In this document: one piece after another, positions 46,401 to 53,555 of the stretch
How the letters are laid out: each line of letters begins with the position of its first letter
Position numbering within the stretch: position 1 is the first letter of the stretch
NCBI RefSeq assembly: GCF_004000925.1
Contig: NZ_BIME01000002.1
Location: 682,001 to 746,000, forward strand
Source of the DNA: Paenibacillus illinoisensis NBRC 15959
Lineage (GTDB): Bacteria > Bacillota > Bacilli > Paenibacillales > Paenibacillaceae
Length of the DNA: 64,000 bases
Direction: 5' to 3'
Program-made: the position numbers and the translations under genes
The notes under the pieces: generated by a model
Told to the model about the DNA's origin: nothing
Databases searched by the model: none
What the model saw: only the letters and a program-made list of their open reading frames with translations

Positions 46401-46480
46401 TTAACGGATAGCTTGGATAATACCAAGAAAGCAGCTAATCACTTTGATCGGCTGCTTTTGTTCAAGTTAACGGGCAGGAT
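46401..46480 (+). repeat. dispersed intergenic repeat, copy D
   Basis: Fourth copy: degenerate left end TTAACGGATAGC, hairpin AGCAGCTAATC/GATCGGCTGCT (46430-46452), TTTTGTTCAAGTTAACGGGCAGGAT at the right. It abuts coding wreckage on its right side (46495-46700). Confidence 0.75.
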
Positions 46481-46494
46481 CGACATCATATTAT

Positions 46495-46700
46495 AATTCC
46501 TTATCTTAGCAACCTTCCTCCATTTCGGAACGTCGATAACTGATGATAAGGGGGATTATAATGAAAAATATGATATTTAAATACCGAACATCTATGAATA
46601 CAAAAATGTTCTTATTCTTTATTGGCATCATGAAACCGTAGACAATTCGAAGAATGCGAAATTTAACAAACAAATTGAAATGGCAATTCAAAAGATTTAA
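46495..46700 (+). pseudogene. C-terminal gene remnant with in-frame stop
   Basis: One frame reads FLILATFLHFGTSITDDKGDYNEKYDI, a TAA stop, then IPNIYEYKNVLILYWHHETVDNSKNAKFNKQIEMAIQKI and a final stop at about 46700. The composition is that of a real secreted or cytoplasmic protein tail and the stop is the only interruption. The 5' part ends against repeat copy D. No family recognised. Confidence 0.45.
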
Positions 46701-46747
46701 GTGTCGTAAAGGTGAGGTGGAGAAGTTAAATATTGAGGATTAAATCC

Positions 46748-47446
46748 CTAGTTCGCTTTTAGTTTCTTGAGGTTTTTCTTGTCAAATCCCTTTGCAATTA
46801 ACCATACAGACAAACTCAATTCATATACGCCAACGGGAAGAGCAATCACTCCTTTTACTGCAGAAAGAGGTTCTATAATACCGAACATTTCTAAAAGACC
46901 CGCTATAAATACAAGTATAGCAGTCATAATACCAGATAGCGCTAACGTTCTTGGAACCAACCTTGTTCTAAAAAGTAAATAGCTATACAGTGCAGTATTA
47001 ATACCGAGCATAAAATTAGGACCTAACATCGATGTCCATCGATGAAATGCTTGCAGCAAGTGACCGAGCTCTTTAAGATTTTCTATACTCGTTAAACTGT
47101 TTCCTTCATAATATATACTAAGCTGCACTAAACCTAGTATACTTACCACACCAACGGCAATAAGCACAGCTTCCATGAATCGAAAACATAGATATCCTAA
47201 CGCGAGTTGTTCATTCCAACGACGAAGATAAGGGAACAGCATAACCGATGTACCAACTGCAGTTAGAACGAGTATGAGATCGTTAAGTACTCCGAGCAAG
47301 ACCTTTGTTTTAAAACCATTTGCCACGGACAAATACCATTGTTCAGATAATACCGGCTCATAAGAGATAACAGCGATAACTGAAGTGACTGCAGCAACAA
47401 TATAAAAAATCCCGATTATAATTCCATTCCTTCTGTCTTGCGTCAT
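46748..47446 (-). CDS. DUF4386 family membrane protein
   Basis: 232 residues with about six transmembrane segments; DUF4386 features are RRNGIIIGIFYIVAAVTSVIA at the start, CFRFMEAVLIAVGVVSIL, LGPNFMLGINTALYSYLLFRTRLVPR and IMTAILVFIAGLLEMFG. AGGTAAGG lies just upstream of the ATG. Function unknown. It is divergent from the AraC-type gene at 47525 with a 78-bp gap, so that regulator may control it. Confidence 0.85.
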   Translation of the reverse strand: MTQDRRNGIIIGIFYIVAAVTSVIAVISYEPVLSEQWYLSVANGFKTKVLLGVLNDLILVLTAVGTSVMLFPYLRRWNEQLALGYLCFRFMEAVLIAVGVVSILGLVQLSIYYEGNSLTSIENLKELGHLLQAFHRWTSMLGPNFMLGINTALYSYLLFRTRLVPRTLALSGIMTAILVFIAGLLEMFGIIEPLSAVKGVIALPVGVYELSLSVWLIAKGFDKKNLKKLKAN

Positions 47447-47524
47447 TTTACCTTACCTCCTTAAATTAATTACTGTCTAGGTATATAATTGCAGAGTTAC
47501 TCTGAAAATGGATTGGAGGTTATT

Positions 47525-48394
47525 ATGGACCATTACGCAGTCATAGAGAGCGCTCTACTCCATATTGAGAACAATTTAGATCAGCCCTTATCTTTAGATT
47601 CTGTAGCGGATACAGCCAACATGTCGAAATATTACTTTCACAGACTGTTTTCCGCCATAACAGGTTCTTCCTTAAACAATTACATACTTTCCAGAAGATT
47701 GAACGCTTCACTACAATTCATACAATCCGATCAATTATCCCTTACAGATATTTCGTACCTACTTAACTTTGGAGCCCAATCATCATTTACTCGTGCTTTT
47801 AAACGCCAATATGGCATAACCCCGAGCGCTCTAAGAGTACAAAATATGAAAATCCCTCTAACACCAATGCCTTCAGTGGTCAAAAGACCCGTAAAGAACA
47901 TCAATGGTGATATTGTCACTGACTTCACCCTAACAGACTTTGAATCCATACGAGTTACCGGAATAGCTTTTGAAGTTGATCTGGCTGAAGATGATTATAA
48001 GACAAAGATTCGCTCTCAATCTGACAAATTATTGCAGTCAATTGATGAAACAGTAAGTGGCCCATGTTATATCATCTATTCAAATTGCCTACCTAATTCA
48101 ACCCGCTTTAGAGTCTTGTTTGGAATCCCATATGACATTCAGATCAATAAAGATTCTTATTTTACTATTGACGTACCACATCTCTTCTGTGCCAAATTCA
48201 AGTATTTCGGTGATCTCCTTGAAATAGGAGATATCCTTAAAACTGATTATGCAAGATTTTTGAAAATTTCTAGACAGGAAACCGAGGATTCACATATTGA
48301 GCTCATTCAAACTTTTGATGATATACACAATTTTCAATCTGCCTTCCACATTTATGCACCTATCAAAAAACTGCCGATTGATTCAGCATACTAA
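47525..48394 (+). CDS. AraC regulator with GyrI-like effector domain
   Basis: 289 residues from ATG 47525 (GGAGG 6 nt upstream). N-terminal AraC double helix-turn-helix (LDSVADTANMSKYYFHRLFSAITG and ISYLLNFGAQSSFTRAFKRQYGITPSAL, residues about 20-105), then a GyrI-like/AraC effector-binding domain (about 125-285) with FESIRVTGIAFEVD. This is the Rob/BmrR-like arrangement that binds hydrophobic drugs. Divergent from the DUF4386 membrane protein gene. Confidence 0.88.
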   Translation: MDHYAVIESALLHIENNLDQPLSLDSVADTANMSKYYFHRLFSAITGSSLNNYILSRRLNASLQFIQSDQLSLTDISYLLNFGAQSSFTRAFKRQYGITPSALRVQNMKIPLTPMPSVVKRPVKNINGDIVTDFTLTDFESIRVTGIAFEVDLAEDDYKTKIRSQSDKLLQSIDETVSGPCYIIYSNCLPNSTRFRVLFGIPYDIQINKDSYFTIDVPHLFCAKFKYFGDLLEIGDILKTDYARFLKISRQETEDSHIELIQTFDDIHNFQSAFHIYAPIKKLPIDSAY

Positions 48395-48825
48395 TTACCA
48401 TAATTTACTTCATGCCCTCCGTTCTTTTTGAATTATTATGAATGATCTCAAGATAACACAGAGGTTAAAAATGCACTTTTCAAATCTTGCTGTAACTAAA
48501 AAGGGCCTATTCGGATGTATAATTGCCGCTGCTATGCTTTTTCTTCACTTGTAATAACCCGAGCGGGAAACCACAGCTAACTTCAAGAGCCAAACAGACC
48601 ATGGCGTGCTGGTAGGTCCTGAATGACGTCGTTTGTGATATATTTATAACGGAGATACCTTTTAGCAGTTTGAAAGTATCGATGGACAGGCAGAATGCGT
48701 TAATCTCAATGACTTCCATGAGAGGTCACTTACGATGTTTCGCCCGTTAAAGACGGAAAATGCGAAGGAAACAGGAATGAGCGTATGAGACCTCTTGAAA
48801 GGATCATGGCAAAGGAGCAGATATT
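48395..48825. other. 431-bp gap, nothing convincing
   Basis: No promoter, gene or repeat that I can support. A minus-strand open frame of 70 codons (48507-48719) lacks a ribosome site and any family features. A small hairpin TGACTTCCATGAGAGGTCA is near 48709-48727. Confidence 0.5.
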
Positions 48826-49419
48826 ATGGCCAGGAACGTCATCAAAGACCAGCAGCAGAGGGAACTGCGCCGCAATCAAATTTTGTCGGCAGCGGCTTCC
48901 GTATTTTCCGTGCGAGGCGTAGCCGTAGCGAAAATATCCGATATTGCGACCGAAGCGGGGTTAAGCTACGGTCATGTTTATAATTTTTTTGATTCCAAGG
49001 AGAAGATCCTATTGGCACTTGTACAGTCCTCACAGGAGAGGTATACCGAGCTGCTGCTCGAAGCGCGCGGCGGCAGCGGAACAGCATTGGACAAACTTAG
49101 ATGGCTCATTGAACAATACCTACAGAAGGGCAGTACGTCCACGAATTTCTGGATCGTGCTGCAGGCGCAGGCGACCGAAGTGTTAAATCCGGAGGAGAAA
49201 GCGGAGATCAATCAGAAAGCACAGGCTAACCGTGACCTGCTCGCTGACATTATACGTGACGGGCAGACAGAGGGTACAATCGTGGAAGGGGATGCGGTTG
49301 AACTGGCCACGTTGCTGCTGTCGCTGTTTCAAAGCACATCAATATGGGGTTACCGCGGCTTCGGCGAGCCTTCCGGTAATGCCGTCGATATTATGCTGAG
49401 GCTTGTTGTAAAAAAGTAA
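48826..49419 (+). CDS. TetR family regulator
   Basis: 197 residues; helix-turn-helix VAVAKISDIATEAGLSYGHVYNFFDSKEKILLALV at about 27-61 and a TetR C-terminal domain. AAAGGAG precedes the ATG. The gap after it holds a consensus promoter overlapped downstream by a 28-bp inverted repeat, a likely operator, then the TauD-like gene at 49845. Control of that gene is inferred. Confidence 0.88.
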   Translation: MARNVIKDQQQRELRRNQILSAAASVFSVRGVAVAKISDIATEAGLSYGHVYNFFDSKEKILLALVQSSQERYTELLLEARGGSGTALDKLRWLIEQYLQKGSTSTNFWIVLQAQATEVLNPEEKAEINQKAQANRDLLADIIRDGQTEGTIVEGDAVELATLLLSLFQSTSIWGYRGFGEPSGNAVDIMLRLVVKK

Positions 49420-49450
49420 ACCAAGCGGATTGGAATAATCAAAAAAGTGG

Positions 49451-49521
49451 TTGACAGCAAAAAAATCAGCTGGTATTATCACAGTTATAAAATGACAAAT
49501 TGATCATTCTGTCAATTTGTC
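49451..49521 (+). promoter_or_regulatory. strong promoter plus TetR-like operator of TauD leader
   Basis: TTGACA (49451-49456) and TATTAT (49474-49479) with a 17-bp spacer form a good promoter. At about +8 follows the inverted repeat GACAAATTGA (49494-49503) N8 TCAATTTGTC (49512-49521), a perfect 10-bp dyad that fits the upstream TetR protein. Confidence 0.7.
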
Positions 49522-49556
49522 GAACGAAGTGAATGAAGAATCGACTGGACGACCGG

Positions 49557-49620
49557 AGATTCGATTTCCTAACCTTTTACCTGATCACAGGGGAAGATAG
49601 GAAATCGAATCTTTCTTTTA
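49557..49620 (+). terminator. terminator-like hairpin in TauD leader
   Basis: AGATTCGATTTCCTA (49557-49571) pairs perfectly with TAGGAAATCGAATCT (49598-49612) around a 26-nt loop, and TTCTTTTATT follows. It lies between the promoter at 49451 and the next genes, so transcription must pass or be controlled at it. Confidence 0.65.
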
Positions 49621-49675
49621 TTCTCTAAATCCGATTAAATATATAGGCAAAGTTCCATTGAGAAAAAGGGAGCAT

Positions 49676-49814
49676 ATGAAAAGAAACAAGTTTCGGGGTT
49701 TCACGCTGACAGACTTATCAGTTATAGCGCTGGTAACGGTGGTGGCTCATTAAGAATAAGATTAGCTTCCAGGATCATGTCGAGATGAGTTTTCTTGAGA
49801 AGCTGTCCCAATAA
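49676..49814 (+). pseudogene. junction remnant of a deleted gene or operon
   Basis: A 25-codon frame with AAAAAGGGAG upstream codes MKRNKFRGFTLTDLSVIALV and stops at 49753; the opening resembles the start of ECF-type membrane components such as YkoE. It is joined in a different frame to KNKISFQDHVEMSFLEKLSQ and a stop at 49814, which looks like a C-terminal tail. A large deletion that fused the two ends is the simplest explanation; the identity is uncertain. Confidence 0.4.
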
Positions 49815-49844
49815 ATCACTTTATCTAAAAAGGAGCGATTAACC

Positions 49845-50774
49845 ATGACTCAATTAACCGTAGACACATCCCGTCAAATTGATCTTTTAGCGAAACGCAC
49901 GATACAAGGAGGCCCGCGTTTCCTGCAGCGTTTGGCTGACGGCCTGGAAGACCGTCCTTATACGTTATTCACGCTCAAGCCGCTTGGTCCTGTTATTGGC
50001 GCCGAGATTGAAGGCGTTGACTTAAGAGAGCAGGTGTCGCCAGAGGTTAAGGCTGAACTACACCGTGCATTGCTGGAATGGAAGGTTCTTTTCTTCCGCA
50101 ACCAGGACATTACAAGCCAGCAGCAGCTGGATTTTGCGAGACAATGGGGAGAACTTGAGAATCATCCGTTCCTGCCAAAGGGTGCGGCAGCGGAGATTAC
50201 CCGTTTCGAGAAAGATGCGAATATGAAGGGGCAGGAGAACAACTGGCATGCGGATGTCACCTGGCGTCTTGAGCCTTCCATGGGTGCCGTTCTTCGATTG
50301 TCTGAGGTGCCGTCGCAAGGTGGGGATACGCTGTGGGCGGATATGGGCGCTGCTTATGACAACCTTCCGGATGAGGTGAAGGAGCGCATTGACGGGCTGA
50401 AGGCCATTCACGATTTCACGCCAACCTTCGGACGGTCAATGCCACCTGAGCTGCTGGCACAGAAGCAGGCGGAATTCCCTGCCGCCGAGCATCCGGTTGT
50501 TCGCACGCATCCGGAGACGGGGCGGAAAACTCTGTTTGTTAATCGGGTATTTACGACGCGAATTGTTGGCCTGGCTGAGGAGGAAGGAGAGGAACTGCTC
50601 CAGTACCTGTTCCGTCAGGCGGAAATTCCGGAATACCAAGTGCGCTTCCATTGGGAGAAAAATTCAATTGCACTGTGGGATAACCGTTCGACCCAGCATT
50701 ACGCTTCTTCCGATTATTATCCAAACCGTCGCGTAGCGGAGCGGATTTCCATTATTGGCGATCGTCCTTATTAA
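49845..50774 (+). CDS. TauD/TfdA family 2-oxoglutarate dioxygenase
   Basis: 309 residues. Fe(II)/2-oxoglutarate oxygenase with the HxD iron motif in NWHADVTW (His135, Asp137), distal His285 in WDNRSTQHYA and the 2-oxoglutarate-binding Arg in RRVAERISIIGD near the C-terminus. The N-terminal block PLGPVIGAEIEGVDL is typical of TauD/TfdA. Members release sulfite from taurine or alkylsulfonates, or cut aryloxy acids and sulfate esters. Preceded by AAAAGGAG. No transport genes remain next to it; a deleted operon upstream is suspected (see 49676). Confidence 0.9.
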   Translation: MTQLTVDTSRQIDLLAKRTIQGGPRFLQRLADGLEDRPYTLFTLKPLGPVIGAEIEGVDLREQVSPEVKAELHRALLEWKVLFFRNQDITSQQQLDFARQWGELENHPFLPKGAAAEITRFEKDANMKGQENNWHADVTWRLEPSMGAVLRLSEVPSQGGDTLWADMGAAYDNLPDEVKERIDGLKAIHDFTPTFGRSMPPELLAQKQAEFPAAEHPVVRTHPETGRKTLFVNRVFTTRIVGLAEEEGEELLQYLFRQAEIPEYQVRFHWEKNSIALWDNRSTQHYASSDYYPNRRVAERISIIGDRPY

Positions 50775-50933
50775 TTATATACTTCGGCCAGGCTTCGCTA
50801 TCATAGCGTTCTAAGAACAGTGGAAGCACGTGCATAGAGCAACATGGATTCAGCATTCCGTTATTTTTACTTTAAAGCACGACGAAGGCTCGGAACAGAA
50901 ACGTCAGTTTCTCGATGGCGGCAAATGGTTATG

Positions 50934-50968
50934 GCACCAGTTCAAAAAAATTGAGCTGGTGCTCTTCA
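50934..50968. terminator. terminator between convergent TauD and TetR fragment
   Basis: GCACCAGTTCAA/TTGAGCTGGTGC, a 12-bp stem with one G-T pair and loop AAAAA, followed by TCTTCAAATTT. Confidence 0.6.
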
Positions 50969-50994
50969 AATTTGAAATTGCTCAGTAATCCTCA

Positions 50995-51324
50995 TTAAAC
51001 AAGACACGGAGATTTGCGGATAAATGCGGTTAGTATCCTTGCTATATCTTCTGGTGGGAATTCGCAATTTGTCATAAACCAGTGTTGAATAATTCCAAAC
51101 TGTGCATTTCCTAAATAAGTAATTGCATAGTCAGAAAACATATAGGCTGGATCTTTGGTTAAATTTTCAAACATTCGTGTGCCCACCAAATATTGGAGTC
51201 GCTCTCTTAATTCAGTTGGAGCTCCCGAACAAATTAGTGTTTTAAAGAAGTTAGCATGAACATGCAAGTACTGAAAGGCTTTCGTGATTGGAGGGTAAGC
51301 TTCATTATCGTACTCGTGGCTCAT
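50995..51324 (-). pseudogene. TetR regulator fragment lacking DNA-binding domain
   Basis: 109 residues corresponding to the C-terminal ligand domain of a TetR regulator (HVHANFFKTLICSGAPTELRERLQYLVG, YAITYLGNAQFGIIQHWF). Upstream on the minus strand the frame extends only a few codons (PINIQEL) to a stop; the helix-turn-helix is absent. A full protein would have about 180-190 residues. It is divergent from a broken aldo/keto reductase gene, so the regulator/target pair decayed together. Confidence 0.65.
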
Positions 51325-51423
51325 TAACTCTTGAATATTGATGGGTTAATGCCAAATTATAATAGGTTCTACAGCTTTAATCAACATGTGTTTATTATTT
51401 CTGACTACATTTAGGAGGGTACC

Positions 51424-51640
51424 ATGGAATATCGATATCTTGGGAAGTCAGGGACAAAAGTTAGTGCGTTTGCATTAGGCGGATCAAGTTTTGGAACTAG
51501 AGTAAGCGAAGATGAGAGCATAAAAATCATTGATGAAGCTTTAGACTTCAAATCAATTTAATTGATACATCTAATATCTACGGAAAAGGGGAATCAAAGC
51601 GTATTATCGGTAAAGCTGTCGCGGGACAAGAGCCTTGTTC
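51424..51640 (+). pseudogene. truncated aldo/keto reductase gene
   Basis: ATG 51424 has AGGAGGG upstream and starts MEYRYLGKSGTKVSAFALGG, a standard aldo/keto reductase N-terminus. The frame stops at 51559 (LDFKSI), but a shifted frame continues LIDTSNIYGKGESKRIIGKAVAG, the usual strand with the catalytic Asp and Tyr region. At about 51630 the similarity ends abruptly in a terminator-like repeat. Only about 70 of 320 residues remain. Confidence 0.75.
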
Positions 51641-52227
51641 CATTCAAAGTCGCTTATATAGCGGCTTTTTTGATTTAAGGAACTAAGTTCTTGTCCCTTG
51701 CTGAGGACAAGAACATTGTACCATTGTCGAAAAGGACAGTGCGCAGGTTTTCGGGCCATGGTAACGCTGAAAAGGTACATAGGCTATCGCGTTTTGAGTG
51801 GTGCATCCTCGTCACATCCCACGGAGGGAAGAGGGCTTCGTGAATGGAGGAGACTCTCCGAGGCTGGGAAAGAAAAGTGTCAGGAGTGTCGCAGCTGGAA
51901 GCGAACGTGCTTTTGAAGGCACTTTCGCTTCTTTCGCTATTCTTGGTCTATGATGTTTCCCAGCGCCGTTGGAAGAAAGGGTCATTGAGTTCCTTCAGTG
52001 TTCGAAAGTTGTCATCGACCTGAATGAGGATTGCCGTCGAAAGTGCTTTTGCACGGTGAAGTATGTCCAATCTTATTGGGTTTTGATGATTCTCACTTAT
52101 ATCCCCTCGAATGAAAAGACCTGCAATAACCTTAAGACAACAGATGGTCGTGTTGTTGTGGCGAGAAACTGGAGCGAACCTGACATCCTTCCCGCAACAG
52201 CTCCGCCATGGCTCAACTTTTGTCGTG
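51640..52227. other. gap with GC-rich structured segment and an unidentified frame
   Basis: After the terminator at 51646, the stretch 51705-51945 is GC-rich compared with its flanks, has no believable gene, and contains hairpins, among them GAAGCGAA...TTTCGCTTC (51898-51934). It may be a structured RNA or the remains of a mobile element. From 51948 to about 52220 a minus-strand frame stays open (VRFAPVSRHNNTTICC, LIQVDDNFRTLKELNDPF) but has no start of its own and overlaps the regulator gene; I cannot identify it. Confidence 0.4.
51646..51671 (+). terminator. terminator of the AGTCGC/GCGGCT type
   Basis: AAGTCGCT/AGCGGCTT with a TATAT-type loop and TTTTTT; near-identical to the hairpin at 37963. 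It marks the break point of the aldo/keto reductase gene. Confidence 0.8.
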
Positions 52228-53310
52228 TCAAGGGAAGATGAGTTGCACGGGAATGACGGCATTCTTAGGAGAATAAATATCTTCCATTTGTTCACGTAAC
52301 AGCTTTACGGCTGTTCGTGCCATTTCCTGTTCATCCTGCTGCACATAAGCTACGCCTGAAATATGTGGATTATCGAAAGATAGTAAATCGATATTGGAGT
52401 GATCGTTCAGACGATCGATCGCGGCAGATGTAAGGCGTGCGGTTTCTTCAGTCAAGGAGAAGGCTGCCGAAATTCCACTGTGGTTCTGTAAGAAGTCGCT
52501 TACATAGTCCAATGCTTGATCGCTGCGTAGAATGTCGAGAGGGATGTGACACCACAAGCTCTTGTCAATCGAGATGCCTTGATCTGTGTACGCCTGCTCG
52601 AAGCCAAGCGTGCGATCCTCGATGGCTGTATTGGCATTTTCAGGTGAGATGAGCGCAATCTGTTGATGACTCTTGGATAGCAAATGGGAGACAGCCTTGT
52701 ACGCACCGCCGTAATTGTCGGATGTAATGGTGTACGTCTCAATGTTGCGCAGATAGCGGTCGATGAACACGCACGGGAATTTATCGAGCGACAGACGCAG
52801 TAATGATTCGTTGTACTTCTCATCTTCTGTCGGAAAAACGATCAGCCCCTTCACACCGAGCTCCGTTAGTGTACGAATGACGTTTGTTTCAATAGTGGAG
52901 GACTCGCGCGTGATGCTTAGTATCATGCTGAGGCCGGCTTCTTGCAGGAATTGTTCCGTGTAGTCAACGAGCTTCTGAATGACACGGGTCCTCATCGTCG
53001 GAATGATAAAGCCGATGAGCGGCATGGAGGACGCACTCCTTGGGGATGGCGGAGAATTGATACTGGAAATAACAAGACTAGAAGAGACGAATGAGCCTTT
53101 GCCTTGTACGCGTTTAATTAATCCTTCGTCAGCTAGTAGGGTTAGGGCGTTCCTGACGGTTATTTTACTTACTCTGAATTCATCCATTAGTTCTTGCTCA
53201 GAAGGAATGCGGTCGGTTGGCCGAAGCTGCCCTGATTTAATTTTCTGAAGAATATCTTCTCGAATTTGTTTGTAGAGCGCCAGCTTTTTCAAAAAGTTGC
53301 ATCTCCCCAT
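52228..53310 (-). CDS. GntR/LacI chimeric repressor (AraR type)
   Basis: 360 residues. N-terminal GntR winged helix (LYKQIREDILQKIKSGQLRPTDRIPSEQELMDEF, KITVRNALTLLADEGLIKRVQGKGSFV, residues 10-78) joined to a LacI-type sugar-binding domain (about 96-358; PLIGFIIPTMRTRV, GLIVFPTEDEKYNES, DNYGGAYKAVSHLL). This is the architecture of AraR, the arabinose repressor of Bacillus. It is divergent from an importer/GH43 operon, so arabinose or an arabino-oligosaccharide is a reasonable ligand, by analogy only. Confidence 0.88.
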   Translation of the reverse strand: MGRCNFLKKLALYKQIREDILQKIKSGQLRPTDRIPSEQELMDEFRVSKITVRNALTLLADEGLIKRVQGKGSFVSSSLVISSINSPPSPRSASSMPLIGFIIPTMRTRVIQKLVDYTEQFLQEAGLSMILSITRESSTIETNVIRTLTELGVKGLIVFPTEDEKYNESLLRLSLDKFPCVFIDRYLRNIETYTITSDNYGGAYKAVSHLLSKSHQQIALISPENANTAIEDRTLGFEQAYTDQGISIDKSLWCHIPLDILRSDQALDYVSDFLQNHSGISAAFSLTEETARLTSAAIDRLNDHSNIDLLSFDNPHISGVAYVQQDEQEMARTAVKLLREQMEDIYSPKNAVIPVQLIFP

Positions 53311-53324
53311 AAACTTTATGATTT

Positions 53325-53342
53325 TATAATCAATTGGTTATA
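53325..53342. promoter_or_regulatory. operator-like palindrome of the GntR/LacI repressor
   Basis: TATAATCAATTGGTTATA is an 18-bp near-perfect palindrome, with mismatch at one symmetric pair, 15 bp upstream of the repressor gene and in the divergent control region of the 53556 operon. Confidence 0.5.
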
Positions 53343-53375
53343 TAAAGCATATTTCATCTATATTATAATACGGCA

Positions 53376-53390
53376 TGTAAAGCGCTTACA
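53376..53390. promoter_or_regulatory. cre-like site in divergent control region
   Basis: TGTAAAGCGCTTACA contains the CcpA core AAGCGCTTACA; it differs from the 14-bp consensus by one extra A. It lies beside a TATAAT (53364-53369) between the repressor gene and the importer operon. Confidence 0.55.
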
Positions 53391-53555
53391 ATATGGAATC
53401 TGAGAATTTGTTGCGAAGGGGTCTTATCTTTGAACGGTTAGATTTGATGTTAAGGATGGTGGTGCCAAGGTAGATTGAACCCGCTTAAATTAACAGAACT
53501 AACTAGTCAGCCGACTTTTCAAATGCATAACCAAAAAAGAGAGGATGACGAACAA

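Noticed and set aside
46506-46691. 61-residue minus-strand gene
   Set aside because: It is the antisense of the plus-strand protein remnant at 46495-46700.
48507-48719. 70-residue minus-strand gene in the gap before the TetR gene
   Set aside because: No ribosome site, no family features and no partner; chance open frame.
49557-49612. TPP riboswitch in the TauD leader, because of ACCTGATC in the loop
   Set aside because: Only this short string matches; the CTGAGA-type motifs and the second helix of a TPP aptamer are absent. It is annotated as a terminator-like hairpin only.
51698-51916. 72-residue plus-strand protein
   Set aside because: It has a TTG start without a ribosome site, a basic low-information composition, and lies in the GC-rich structured segment.
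51705-51945. Group II intron
   Set aside because: The GTGCG start is suggestive but there is no domain V hairpin, no AY end and no reverse transcriptase frame.
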